Origin: Rariloculus sp965263005
Lineage (GTDB): Bacteria; Pseudomonadota; Gammaproteobacteria; Steroidobacterales; Rariloculaceae
Assembly (NCBI RefSeq): GCF_965263005.1
Contig: NZ_OZ253579.1
Coordinates: forward strand, 3,162,001 to 3,226,000
Reading direction: 5' to 3'
DNA: 64,000 nt
The position numbers and the translations under genes are program-made. Shown here in pieces: positions 1 through 8,133 of the stretch. A model generated the notes under the pieces. That model made no database searches and had not been told where the DNA came from. It worked only from the letters and a program-made list of their open reading frames with translations. Each line of letters starts with the position of its first letter. Position 1 is the first letter of the stretch.

Positions 1-510
1 GAGATCGGCGTTTTCAATCGCAGTTACTACGAGGAAGTGCTTGCCGTTCGCGTTCGGCCGGGGCTGCTGGCGGCGCGGCGGATGCCGCCGATTGCGCCCG
101 ACGTATGGACGGCGCGCTTTCGCAGTATCGTCGATCACGAGCGGCATCTGGAGAAGGAAGGCACGGTCGTGCTCAAGCTGTTGCTCAATGTCTCGAAGCA
201 GGAGCAGCGCCGACGCCTGTTGCGCCGCATCGAAAAGCCCAACAAGCGCTGGAAGTTTGAGCCGTCCGACGTGGCCGACCGCGAACTCTGGGACAGTTAC
301 ATTGCCGCCTACGAAGAATGCCTGAATGCGACGTCGCGTAAACGGGCGCCCTGGTACGCGATCCCGGCCGACAACAAGCCCTTCATGCGCTGGCAGGTCG
401 CACGGCTGATCATCGACGCCTTCGAACAACTCGATGTCGACTTCCCGTCCGTCCGTCCCGAAGTCGAGGACAAGTTTGCAGAAGCGAAAGCGATGCTTGG
501 AAAAAAATGA
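1..510 (+). CDS. Polyphosphate kinase 2 family protein, C-terminal part
   Basis: PPK2-type kinases move phosphate between polyphosphate and nucleotides in the cytoplasm. The reading frame is already open at base 1, so the N-terminus and the Walker A motif lie outside the window. The visible part opens with the family signature FNRSYYEEVL, which follows Walker B in PPK2 proteins. It continues with FLNVS-like text (LLLNVSKQEQRRR), the RIEKPNKRWKF block and the APWYAIPADNKPFMRW block, all characteristic of PPK2. It ends at TGA 508-510. The next gene on either strand is panC, reached across a short spacer and a MITE-like repeat. Whether it acts on ADP or AMP cannot be told from this half. Confidence 0.9.
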   Translation, partial: EIGVFNRSYYEEVLAVRVRPGLLAARRMPPIAPDVWTARFRSIVDHERHLEKEGTVVLKLLLNVSKQEQRRRLLRRIEKPNKRWKFEPSDVADRELWDSYIAAYEECLNATSRKRAPWYAIPADNKPFMRWQVARLIIDAFEQLDVDFPSVRPEVEDKFAEAKAMLGKK

Positions 511-561
511 CGCTGCCGGCCTCTGTCTGCGCGGGGATGATGCCGTGACCGGAGCGCCTAT

Positions 562-719
562 CAGCCCGTGACGAAAGTCCCGCGTCGCACCGAGAGCGGC
601 GAGGCGCCCGGCCGGCAAGGCGCGAGGAGGGAGAATATCGGGAATATTTGACCGACGAGCAACGTAGACGGCCGGGATGCATCGTCGGTCGAATGCAGCG
701 GGACTTTTGCCACGGGCTG
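562..719 (+). repeat. MITE-like palindromic repeat, copy 1 (158 bp)
   Basis: The ends are inverted repeats, CAGCCCGTG on the left and CACGGGCTG on the right, extending inward through AAAGTCCCGC with mismatches. The flanks carry an exact 4-bp duplication, CTAT at 558-561 and 720-723. The core contains AAGGCGCGAGGAGGGAGAAT and GACGAGCAACG, shared with copies at 31469, 35503 and 58133 (inverted). It encodes no protein. The right-hand CTAT supplies the TAG stop codon of panC on the opposite strand. Confidence 0.85.
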
Positions 720-1640
720 CTATGGCCCTCGGCGCGAGTCATCGGCTGCAGGATCCGTCTCTCGAACGTGCAGGTTGTCGATCAGCCGTGCCTTGCCGAG
801 CCAGGCCGCCGCGAGCACGACGAGATCTTCCGGCGGCTGGCGGCCGTTCGGCCTGGCGAGGTCGGCCGCGCACCTGACCTCGGCGTAGTCGGGTACGAAA
901 CCATTGGCACGAAGCTCCTCCACAACCCCTTGCTGTAACGCGGGATAATCTCCGTCGCCGTTGCGAAGCGCCTTCCTGACCTTGTCGAGCGCGGCATGCA
1001 GCGCCGGCGCGTGCGCGCGCTCCTCCGCCGTCAGATAGCGATTTCGCGAGCTGATCGCGAGCCCGTCGGGCGCGCGCATCGTCGGCCCCGACACGACCCG
1101 CACGTCGATGCCGAGGTCGGCGACCATGCGCTTGACGATGATCAGTTGCTGGTAGTCCTTGCGGCCAAGTACGAGGATATCGGGCGTCACGATGTTGAGC
1201 AGCCGGCACACGACCGATGCCACGCCGTCGAAGTGCCCGGGCCTGCTCGCCCCGCAAAGCTCGCGGCTCAACGCCGGCATCGCCACACGCACGGCGTTGT
1301 CGGCGCCAAACGGATAGATTTCGGTCTCTTCGGGCACGAACAGCGCGTCGACCGTGCCCGCCTCGGCGAGCAAGGCCAGATCATCGTCGAGCGTGCGCGG
1401 ATAGGACTGGAAATCATCGTCCGCGCCGAACTGCGTGGGATTGACGAAAATGCTCGCAACGACGTGGTCGGCTTGCTCAGCCGCAAGTTTCGCGAGACTC
1501 AGGTGCCCTTCGTGAAGATTACCCATCGTGGGCACGAGCGCGACGCTCCGCCGCGACATGCGCCAGCCCTGAACGAGCTCGCGGATCCGATCGGCCGTAT
1601 GCAACAAGTCAGGTCCAGGCAAGAAAGCACCAGTCGCCAT
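720..1640 (-). CDS. panC: Pantothenate synthetase
   Basis: PanC condenses pantoate and beta-alanine with ATP to give pantothenate. Visible family motifs are MGNLHEGHLSL (the HIGH-type nucleotide-binding loop), FVNPTQF, GRKDYQQL and ISSRNRYL. The open frame reaches 1733, but that would overlap the end of panB. I chose the ATG at 1638-1640 because it starts just before the first conserved segment and leaves a 19-base gap to panB. The protein is 306 aa, slightly longer than the usual 280 or so, with an unconserved C-terminal tail. The stop codon lies in the target duplication of MITE copy 1. It is last in the pcnB-kinase-panB-panC operon. Confidence 0.93.
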   Translation of the reverse strand: MATGAFLPGPDLLHTADRIRELVQGWRMSRRSVALVPTMGNLHEGHLSLAKLAAEQADHVVASIFVNPTQFGADDDFQSYPRTLDDDLALLAEAGTVDALFVPEETEIYPFGADNAVRVAMPALSRELCGASRPGHFDGVASVVCRLLNIVTPDILVLGRKDYQQLIIVKRMVADLGIDVRVVSGPTMRAPDGLAISSRNRYLTAEERAHAPALHAALDKVRKALRNGDGDYPALQQGVVEELRANGFVPDYAEVRCAADLARPNGRQPPEDLVVLAAAWLGKARLIDNLHVRETDPAADDSRRGP

Positions 1641-1659
1641 CAACGACGCCGGAATTGTA

Positions 1660-2463
1660 TCAGGCGAAGCAATGTTCCTCGGCGGGATATTCGCGCTCCT
1701 TGACGGCGCGCACGTAGCGCTCAAGCCCGGCAAGCGGCGAGTCCTGCCCGGTCATGAAGTTCCGCACGAACCGCGGCGTCTTGCCGCGGGTGATTCCGAG
1801 CGCGTCGTATAGCACGAGGATCTGACCGTCGACATCAGGCCCCGCGCCGATGCCGATCACGGGCGCCGTGAGTGCGCTGGCGACCGTTCGGCCAATCTTG
1901 TTCGGGACGCACTCGAGCAGCACGATGTCTGCGCCGGCCTCCTCGAGCGCCCTGGCATCCTCGATCATCCGCTGCTCGGCGTCAGCGTCCCTGCCCTGAA
2001 CCCTGAAGCCGCCGATCTTGTGCACGGACTGCGGCTTCAGGCCCAGATGCGCGCAGACCGGGATGTCGTGCCGAGCAAGGTAAGAGACGACCTCCAACTG
2101 ACCCTGCCCGCCTTCGAGCTTGACCATCATTGCACCGCCCTCCTGCATGAGCCGGACGGCGTTGTCGAGCGCCTGATGAGGCGTCGTGTAGCTCATGAAC
2201 GGCATGTCGGCCATGAGAAAAGCTCGCACGACGCCAGTCGCTACGCAGCGCGTGTGGTAAACGACGTCATCGACCGTGACGGGAACGGTCGTATCGTGTC
2301 CCTGGATCACCATGCCAAGCGAATCGCCGACCAGAACGATGTCGGTGCCGACGATATCGACGAGCTGGGCAAAGCTTGCATCGTAAGCCGTCAAGCATGC
2401 GATCGGCTCGCCGCGCTTTTTCATCTGCGTGAGCGTCGAGATGTTGACGGGGGGCGAATCCAT
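1660..2463 (-). CDS. panB: 3-methyl-2-oxobutanoate hydroxymethyltransferase
   Basis: PanB adds a one-carbon unit from methylenetetrahydrofolate to alpha-ketoisovalerate, the first committed step to pantothenate. Motifs seen are ACLTAYDASFA, VGDSLGMVIQGHDTT, MADMPFMSY, MVKLEGG and IGIGAGPDVDGQILV. The length of 267 aa from ATG 2463 matches the family (264 aa in E. coli). A GTG at 2490 would add nine residues, and neither start has a convincing Shine-Dalgarno site. It lies directly upstream of panC, so the pair makes pantoate and then pantothenate. Confidence 0.93.
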   Translation of the reverse strand: MDSPPVNISTLTQMKKRGEPIACLTAYDASFAQLVDIVGTDIVLVGDSLGMVIQGHDTTVPVTVDDVVYHTRCVATGVVRAFLMADMPFMSYTTPHQALDNAVRLMQEGGAMMVKLEGGQGQLEVVSYLARHDIPVCAHLGLKPQSVHKIGGFRVQGRDADAEQRMIEDARALEEAGADIVLLECVPNKIGRTVASALTAPVIGIGAGPDVDGQILVLYDALGITRGKTPRFVRNFMTGQDSPLAGLERYVRAVKEREYPAEEHCFA

Positions 2464-2508
2464 GCCGCGCTGCTGAAGTTGCTTGTACACGATATTTACT
2501 GCGCTGGA

Positions 2509-3183
2509 CTAGCCGCTTGTCGCCGCGGCGGGGTTGTAGAAATGCCGCCCACGCTTGACGCGGACAATCGTTGCGAGTAGCTGCCGATAATCCTCTTCGC
2601 GACGAATCGGATCGATCGATGCCGCGTTGACGATCAAAAGCGGCGCCTCGTCGAAATCGTAAAAGAACTTTGCGTAAGCCTCACCAAGGCGCTCGAGATA
2701 CTCAGGCGCGATGAACTGCTCGTACGCAAGGCCGCGGCTCGCGATGCGCCGCTGCAGCACCTGCACCGGCGCTTGCAGGTAAATGACGAGGTCGGGCTTC
2801 GGCGGATCGAGCTCGAGCATCTCGGCGACCTGCTCGTAGATTCCGAGCTCGCTCGGGTCAAGATTGAGCTCGGCAAACATGCGGTCCTTCTGCAGCAGGA
2901 AATCCGAGATGCGCACGGGCGAGAACATGTCCCTTTGGCGGATCTCCTCGACCTGGCGCGCGCGCTGGAGCAGGAAATAGAGCTGCGTAGGTAAAGCCGC
3001 CGCGCGGTTGTTGTGGTAGAAGCGCTCAAGGAACGGATTTTCTTCGGCCCGCTCGAGGATCAACTCGCTCTCACAACTCTCGGCCAGACGCTTGGCCAGG
3101 CTCGTCTTGCCCACGCCGATCGGCCCTTCGACGACGATATAGCGTGGACCTTCGAGTTCGCTGATCTGCGGATGAGCTGTCAT
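2509..3183 (-). CDS. Deoxynucleoside kinase family protein
   Basis: A 224-aa P-loop kinase of the deoxyadenosine/deoxyguanosine/deoxycytidine kinase family, which phosphorylates salvaged deoxynucleosides. Walker A is GPIGVGKTS at residues 20-28. The family segments EENPFLERFY, QLYFLLQRARQ, the DRMFAEL region and PDLVIYLQAPV follow in the expected order. The start ATG at 3181-3183 has GGAG about nine bases upstream. An in-frame upstream codon at 3222 would run almost into pcnB. It sits between pcnB and panB, where gammaproteobacteria usually have folK. Specificity between the deoxynucleosides cannot be read from the sequence. Confidence 0.85.
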   Translation of the reverse strand: MTAHPQISELEGPRYIVVEGPIGVGKTSLAKRLAESCESELILERAEENPFLERFYHNNRAAALPTQLYFLLQRARQVEEIRQRDMFSPVRISDFLLQKDRMFAELNLDPSELGIYEQVAEMLELDPPKPDLVIYLQAPVQVLQRRIASRGLAYEQFIAPEYLERLGEAYAKFFYDFDEAPLLIVNAASIDPIRREEDYRQLLATIVRVKRGRHFYNPAAATSG

Positions 3184-3234
3184 TGACGGGATTCTCCACG
3201 CGGCATGGCCGCCCGGATGCATGATCGCGTCATT

Positions 3235-4569
3235 TTACGATCCCGAAGCGTCGGCCGATAGCGGCTTGGGCGCCCCGGCGCGCCTGCCGCCCCGCCTGCG
3301 CTTGCCGCTGCGCCGCTTGTCGAGGCTGAACGCCTGCTCCTGCTCCGCCGGCGATCGCTGCTGCATGTCAGCCCACCAGTCGGCGAGCTCCGCCTCGACC
3401 TCGCCGCAGCGGCTTCGCAGCAACATGAAATCGTAGGCTGCGCGGAACTGCCTGTGGTCCATTATTTTCGCCGCACGCGCCCCGCGACGGATACCAAAGC
3501 GTCTCTGCAGGGCGAACATCTCCTTCATCGGGACGGAAAACCGTTTCGGCAGTGCCGTGCGGACCTGTTGCTCGGCCGCGATGCGCCCGCTGGCCTCGGC
3601 CATGGCCTCGTATTCCCTCGAGCCCGACGCCGTGAGCGACTCGGCCAGTCGCCGGACGGCGGGCCAGAGCAAAATGGCGTAGAGAAACGCTGGAGTGGTC
3701 GGCTTATCCTCCTCGATCCGCTGATCCGTGCCGGCGAGCCCCAACTCGATGAAGCGGCGCACGCTAGCGCCGTCGGGACCTTCGAGCAGCGCGTTCGTGG
3801 CAGGGAACAGGTGCCTGAGCAAGCCGTAATCGACGAGCAACTCGAAACTCCTGACTGCATGTCCCGTCTGGAACAGCTTGAGAACTTCATCGAACAGACG
3901 CGCCGGCGGCACGTCACGAACGTGATCGCCGAGTTCGGCGATCGGCTCGGCCGTCTCGGGGGCGAGATCGAAATCGAGCTTGGCCGCAAACCGCACGACG
4001 CGCAGCATCCGCACGGGGTCTTCCCGGTAGCGGGTTCTCGGATCGCCGATCAGGCGCAGCGTCCGGCTGTTGATGTCTTCGAGACCTGACGTGTAGTCCC
4101 GGACGCTGAAGTCGGCGATGTTGTAGTAGAGGGCGTTGACCGTGAAGTCGCGGCGCCAGATGTCCTCGTCGATCGTCCCGTAGACATTGTCGCGAAGGAT
4201 CCGGCCCTTGTCGGAACGTGCGCGGTCGTCACCGCCATCAATGTTGGCACGGAAGGTCGCTACCTCGATGATCTCGCCACCGAACCGCACATGCGCGAGC
4301 CGGAACCGCCTGCCGATCAGCCGGCAGTTCGAGAAGAGCTTCCTGACCTGCTCGGGATGGGCGTCCGTGACGATGTCGAAATCCTTCGGATGCATCTCGA
4401 GCAACAGGTCACGCACGCCGCCGCCGACAAGGAACGCGGCGAAGCCCGAGTTCTTTAGCCGATAGAGCACTTTCAGCGCACTGTGGGAGACGTTTGCCCG
4501 GCTGATGATGTGTTCTGAGCGAGAGATGATCTTCGGGCGGGTCCCCGGCTTCGGATCCGTCTTGTTCAA
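3235..4569 (-). CDS. pcnB: Poly(A) polymerase I
   Basis: PcnB adds poly(A) tails to RNA 3' ends and so promotes decay. The nucleotidyltransferase head shows FLVGGGVRDLLL at about residues 46-57 and the metal-binding DFDIV at 63-67. It is followed by RFRLAHVRFGGEIIEVATFR and RRDFTVNALYYN, and then the RNA-binding domain with GDPRTRYREDPVRMLRVVRF. The C-terminus is very basic (KRRSGKRRRGGRRAG), as in other PcnB proteins. At 444 aa it has the usual length. It is the first gene of the leftward operon that ends with panC and is transcribed away from tRNA-Glu. Confidence 0.93.
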   Translation of the reverse strand: MNKTDPKPGTRPKIISRSEHIISRANVSHSALKVLYRLKNSGFAAFLVGGGVRDLLLEMHPKDFDIVTDAHPEQVRKLFSNCRLIGRRFRLAHVRFGGEIIEVATFRANIDGGDDRARSDKGRILRDNVYGTIDEDIWRRDFTVNALYYNIADFSVRDYTSGLEDINSRTLRLIGDPRTRYREDPVRMLRVVRFAAKLDFDLAPETAEPIAELGDHVRDVPPARLFDEVLKLFQTGHAVRSFELLVDYGLLRHLFPATNALLEGPDGASVRRFIELGLAGTDQRIEEDKPTTPAFLYAILLWPAVRRLAESLTASGSREYEAMAEASGRIAAEQQVRTALPKRFSVPMKEMFALQRRFGIRRGARAAKIMDHRQFRAAYDFMLLRSRCGEVEAELADWWADMQQRSPAEQEQAFSLDKRRSGKRRRGGRRAGAPKPLSADASGS

Positions 4570-4646
4570 GAAAATTCCGCTTCGGCGTGTTTCACGGGAT
4601 ACTAAACGCCGCTATCATACGCGCTCTTGCGCGCCAGGGCGCTCAC

Positions 4647-4721
4647 GCTCCCTTCGTCTAGCGGTCAGGACGCGGCCCTCTCAAGGCTGAAACAGGGGTT
4701 CGATTCCCCTAGGGAGCGCCA
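4647..4721 (+). tRNA. tRNA-Glu (anticodon CTC)
   Basis: A full cloverleaf with encoded CCA. The acceptor strands GCTCCCT (4647-4653) and AGGGAGC (4711-4717) pair perfectly. The anticodon arm is CGGCC, loop CTCTCAA, GGCTG, placing CTC at positions 34-36 to read GAG. The T arm is AGGGGTTCGATTCCCCT. It resembles E. coli tRNA-Glu closely apart from the anticodon. The mosaic of remnants begins just downstream, so its 3' end may have served as an integration site, but I found no second copy of the tRNA tail. Confidence 0.95.
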
Positions 4722-4885
4722 TTATAATTCATAACCTATTGTTTCTAATGGATTTCGTGCAATAGCTTATCACTTTGGATACCATATCGAGCGCATTGCT
4801 CCCCGGCAGCCACCCACATCACGCACGAACAACTCGCCCAGTCCCCGCCCATTGTGCTGTCGCGCCCATCCGTGCCCGGCGGACA

Positions 4886-4996
4886 TCAGAGATCGATCTC
4901 GATCAGTATCGCCGTGCAATTGTCGTGGTCTTGCAAGTCTGCGCGGGGCCGAATTGCCAGATTACGAATGGCGCAATGCCGTGCGGACGAGATCGA
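4886..4996 (-). pseudogene. Possible PP2C-type phosphatase C-terminal remnant
   Basis: A 36-codon stretch ending at TGA 4886-4888 reads RNLAIRPRADLQDHDNCTAI followed by LIEIDL. This resembles the last strand region of PP2C-like serine/threonine phosphatases (DN-T-A-hydrophobic). An in-frame TAG at 4997-4999 closes it upstream. The rest of the 4722-5033 interval shows no gene. The identification rests on a short motif. Confidence 0.3.
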
Positions 4997-5033
4997 CTAT
5001 CGAGACGCACGAGGATCGCGAACCCGAGTAGCT

Positions 5034-5765
5034 CTATCCCGGATCGGGATCGGCTGGCGCGGCCGGTGCGGTCGGCGCCGAAGGTTCCCCACCTGTTAGC
5101 GCAGCTTCAGACGTTGCGCGCGACGATTCGGCTTCGCCTTCCGCGATATTACACACGGCGTGGTATCTGAGCGCATCGTTCACGGCTCTGGAAAGCGGAT
5201 ACGTAATTAGGTCTTCGCCCTGTGATCCAAGTATCTGCTGGAAAATTCTGGTTCTGGCGATCTCGATTCCTTGGAGGATGTCTGGCACCCCATCCGGATA
5301 CGCTTCGCCCATTAGTTGGCCAAAGCTCGTGAATGCCGTTGCACCAGAAGTCAGCCTGGTAGCCAATTGGCCCGTGTTTGCGGTGGCACCCGCAGAAAGC
5401 AGTAGCGCGATGACACCAGCCGTCATCAGGTGGTTTCTGGGGCGTTTTTGAATCCTTCCCTTGAACTCAGTGCATTGGGCCGTGGCCACGCCCAAAATCT
5501 CATGCTGCAAGTTGTTTCTACGCGCCTTGACTGCGTTCGAACTCAGCTCGTTGTCGGATATGGGAACAAGCGTTGCGGTGCCCCCTGTGCACCCGGTTAT
5601 ATTCGACACGAACCCATGCTTGACGTAAAGCCTGCACAATTCGGCCGTTTCAACCCGGGTACCAGAATCGTCAATGCTGTGGTACGGGAGCGGGTCAACG
5701 CTTGCAGGAACGGCGCAACTGGTCACAAGAAAAACAGCCAAGATCACAAAGAGCCATCGTTTCAT
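5034..5765 (-). CDS. Predicted lipoprotein of unknown function
   Basis: A 243-aa protein with a type II signal peptide: MKRW, a hydrophobic stretch, then the lipobox LVTSC, so the mature protein starts at Cys17. The start ATG is preceded by AGGAG with seven bases of spacing. The middle has a hydrophobic segment (LMTAGVIALLLSAGATANTG, about residues 113-132) that could cross or associate with a membrane. The tail is rich in Pro and Ala (EPSAPTAPAAPADPDPG). I do not recognise the family. It stands alone between the tRNA and IS remnants and is AT-richer than the core genes, which suggests acquired DNA. Confidence 0.7.
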   Translation of the reverse strand: MKRWLFVILAVFLVTSCAVPASVDPLPYHSIDDSGTRVETAELCRLYVKHGFVSNITGCTGGTATLVPISDNELSSNAVKARRNNLQHEILGVATAQCTEFKGRIQKRPRNHLMTAGVIALLLSAGATANTGQLATRLTSGATAFTSFGQLMGEAYPDGVPDILQGIEIARTRIFQQILGSQGEDLITYPLSRAVNDALRYHAVCNIAEGEAESSRATSEAALTGGEPSAPTAPAAPADPDPG

Positions 5766-5781
5766 TTTCTTCTCCTGACGT

Positions 5782-5806
5782 AAAAAACCCCGCCCGAAGG
5801 CGGGGC
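5782..5806 (-). terminator. Rho-independent terminator
   Basis: On the minus strand a GCCCCGCC stem, TTCG tetraloop and GGCGGGG are followed by six T residues. It lies just upstream of the ribosome binding site of the lipoprotein gene. It would stop leftward transcripts from the IS21 remnant before they enter that gene, or attenuate its leader. Confidence 0.85.
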
Positions 5807-5843
5807 AGTCGGGGGTGGGCGCGATCGGGTGCGTATTCCCTTG

Positions 5844-5935
5844 AAAGTTACCAGCCGATCCCTGTCAAAGTTACCAGTCAATTCCGTTCAAAAGTACCAC
5901 CCGATCCACGGCAAAGTTACCGCGTGGGCGGTGGC
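5844..5935 (-). repeat. Four 23-bp direct repeats, IS21-family terminal repeats
   Basis: AAAGTTACC or a close variant (AAAAGTACC in the third copy) recurs with an exact 23-bp period at 5844, 5867, 5890 and 5913; each unit continues roughly as AGYCGATCC. IS21-family elements carry such multiple terminal repeats as transposase binding sites, and an istB tail lies immediately beside them. Confidence 0.7.
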
Positions 5936-5977
5936 CGACGAGCGATCCCTCGGAGCGACGCGACGCGGGGGCGGACG

Positions 5978-6127
5978 TTATGGCTGAGCTGTGAGTGATC
6001 CACCTCCTTTGGCTTTGATTTTACGAATGGATTCTCCCTTCAGCGCGATGCGATAGGCATTGTGCACGAGGCGGTCAAGGATCGCATCGGCATGGGTCGG
6101 TTCGCCGATGGAGTACCGATCAGACTA
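5978..6127 (-). pseudogene. IS21-family istB helper ATPase, 3' remnant
   Basis: The minus-strand frame ending at TAA 5978-5980 reads ADAILDRLVHNAYRIALKGE followed by SIRK, the hallmark C-terminus of IstB. Homology fades near 6127, so only the last 45 or so codons survive. With the 23-bp terminal repeats next to it, this is one end of a decayed IS21 element. No istA is present in the window, so it cannot move on its own. Confidence 0.75.
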
Positions 6128-6159
6128 CGCGGTCTCGCCGATCTGAACGGCGACGGTTT

Positions 6160-6426
6160 GTGGTTACGCATGCGTTTCATCCCCTGAAAGGCTGCGTGTA
6201 CACAGCAACCACGGTAATCGCCCAAGGCGCGGATCACGAGCGGGTGATGTTCCGCGATGAGTTGGATTACCTGCGTCATATGCCGGCGCACTGTACGGAC
6301 TTTGCGGAACCAGACCCATTCCCGGCGATATCGGACGGACGCAGCGCCTTCAGGGTAGTCGATCTGTTGGCTCTGGCCGATCTGCTTTCGGGCCTGGAGG
6401 CGGCTGGTTCGGCCCCCGATGTGTAA
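6160..6426 (+). CDS. DUF5372-like small protein
   Basis: An 88-aa ORF with GTG start, reading VTHAFHPLKG, then DYLRHMPAHCTDFAEPDPFP and FRVVDLLALADLLSGLE. The pattern of V-THPFHPL and the later TD-DPF block fits the small DUF5372 proteins that travel with transposase-like HTH genes. The HTH gene begins 177 bases downstream on the same strand. The function is unknown; the context points to a mobile module. The family assignment is from memory of the motif only. Confidence 0.5.
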   Translation: MVTHAFHPLKGCVYTATTVIAQGADHERVMFRDELDYLRHMPAHCTDFAEPDPFPAISDGRSAFRVVDLLALADLLSGLEAAGSAPDV

Positions 6427-6602
6427 ACGAGATTCTGTCCTTAATGTAATGGTAATTGTGCGCACAATTGGTCCTCGTGGATGTGTCATAGCCCTGTTTA
6501 GGCCGTGTATTAGGCGTAGTCTGGGGACAACAAAACGAAACCACTTCTCGACGACATGGTACTATGGATATATATTCCATTACGTTCAGAGGAGGTGACC
6601 GC

Positions 6603-7067
6603 ATGAGCCAGGATAAAAAGGCAGCGACCTTGCGGCGCCATCGATGCCTGAACCGGAACCCCGAGCGCGTGCGTGATCGCCGCTTTGTCGAAGAGGAGTT
6701 CTTCGATCCGCGGGACCTGCTGCAGGTCAAGTACGAAATGGTGCGTGCCGTGCGGGCCGAGCAGCTGCCCATTGCTCATGGCGCAAGCCGCTTCGGGCTC
6801 TCACGTCCCGCTTGTTACAAGGCGATCAAGGCGTTCCATGAGGATGGCTTGACGGGCCTCCTTCCCGAACGTCCGGGGCCGCGCCGCCCGCACAAGCTCA
6901 CCCAGGAAGTCGTCGCCTTTCTGACCGACGCATCCCAACGCGATCCATCCCTGGGCATGGAGGAGCTCGCTCGAATGGCGCGCGAGCAACTCAGCGTGGA
7001 CCTTCACCGACGCAGTGTCCAGCGCGCCCTGGCATCCCAAAAAAACAGTCGCCGTCGCCGACCATGA
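6603..7067 (+). CDS. Helix-turn-helix protein of a mobile module
   Basis: A 154-aa protein whose ATG at 6603 follows a strong AGGAGGTGA ribosome site. The longer frame from 6564 lacks one. Residues of about 50-95 form a helix-turn-helix (RAVRAEQLPIAHGASRFGLS, then RPACYKAIKAF), followed by the LTGLLPERPGPRRPHK linker common to transposase-type HTH domains. A second winged segment follows (LTQEVVAFL, SVQRALA). No DDE catalytic domain is present. Its stop overlaps the next start (ATGA at 7064-7067), showing it was coupled to another gene of the module. Confidence 0.6.
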   Translation: MSQDKKAATLRRHRCLNRNPERVRDRRFVEEEFFDPRDLLQVKYEMVRAVRAEQLPIAHGASRFGLSRPACYKAIKAFHEDGLTGLLPERPGPRRPHKLTQEVVAFLTDASQRDPSLGMEELARMAREQLSVDLHRRSVQRALASQKNSRRRRP

Positions 7068-7115
7068 CCGGCCCGGACTTCCAGAAACTGTACGAAGAGC
7101 TTCGTCTCGGTGCGT
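7064..7115 (+). pseudogene. Truncated third gene of the mobile module
   Basis: An ATG overlapping the HTH stop opens MTGPDFQKLYEELRLGA. Within about 17 codons the sequence passes into barrel-coding DNA in another frame. I read this as the first codons of the module's next gene, cut off by a junction near 7115. The remaining stub is too short to identify. Confidence 0.4.
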
Positions 7116-7121
7116 CGCTCG

Positions 7122-7607
7122 GTTCGCCCCATGGGTTACGCGGCCGGCGCGCTGGCGGTCGAGGTCAAGGGGCGGATGTTGCTCGCCCACGAGGACACCG
7201 AGTACGAGGAATGGGGCTTCAGCGGTTCGATCCGGTACCAGCCCCGCAGCGACGGCCGGGGGCTGTCGATGAACCTCGGCTCGGCCTGGGGCGCGACGCA
7301 GAGCGGCGTGCAGTCGCTGTGGAGCCGTCAGGACGCGAGCGGTCTGGTGCGGGGCGCGGCGATGAACGCGGCGCAGCGGTTCCAGGCGGAGCTCGGCTAC
7401 GGGTTCACGGGCCGCCGCAAGACCGACGCGCTGTGGATGCCGTTCCTCGGTGCGGAGTCGGGCGACGGCGGGGCGCAATCCCTGAGCATGGGCGTCAGGC
7501 TCACGTCCGGTCCCAACCTCGAGGCGGGGTTGGAGTTCGGGCGGCTCGACAACGGGCGCGGCGCACCCGAGCGGGCCGTGCAGCTTCGCGGCGCGTTTCG
7601 CTGGTGA
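7122..7607 (+). pseudogene. Outer-membrane beta-barrel (autotransporter-type) C-terminal fragment
   Basis: About 160 codons of alternating amphipathic strands: LAVEVKGRMLLAHED, EEWGFSGSIRYQP, GLSMNLGSAWG, LEAGLEFGRLDNG. The protein ends in the terminal aromatic signature FRW that directs barrels to the BAM complex. There is no signal peptide, no passenger domain, and only a weak in-frame GTG at 7110. A normal autotransporter barrel is about 250-300 residues, so the front is missing. It abuts the mobile module, which explains the truncation. It cannot be exported in this state. Confidence 0.6.
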
Positions 7608-8133
7608 GCGTCAGGCTGACGCTGACGTGGATAGCCGGTGAGCGTCCGGCGGTAGGAGCGGTGTAGCGAGCCGCCTCCAGCGCGAGCCGTGCGCGGGACG
7701 CCGTGAGGGGTCATGTGAAGTGCCGGTAGCGGTGCGTTCAGGCCGGGCCCGGTTGTAAACGCAGTCGCGTGGGCACCGTGATCGGCAGGGTCGCAGGGTT
7801 GATGGCGGATAGGATGCATGATCAATCGGACGACAAACGTGCGCTTGCGTGCGCAGGGGTTATAACCGATCCGGTTTCAGATTGATTACGGCAGACTTGG
7901 ATTAGCCGTCAGGCTACTATGCTTTGTTTGTATATATTACAATATAAACAATCGCTTATGATAAATTCTCGCCTGCGGAAAACGGATAAAGCCCTACACG
8001 CGCGCCTATAGGTAATGTGTCTCACCGCCGCTGAACGGGACTCGACCGAACCGCAAAATATATCTGGTTCCTGTGAGCGGGCAGATCCTCGGCCGCGAGG
8101 AGCAAAGCCTTCCCTTCGTCGCAGCAAGCTCGA
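7608..8133. other. Intergenic stretch without recognised genes
   Basis: Right after the barrel stop is a 7-bp stem (AGCGTCA/TGACGCT) without a T-run. An AT-rich patch at 7915-7975 (TATATATTACAATATAAAC) contrasts with the GC-rich surroundings and could hold a promoter. I see no convincing coding sequence. Confidence 0.5.
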
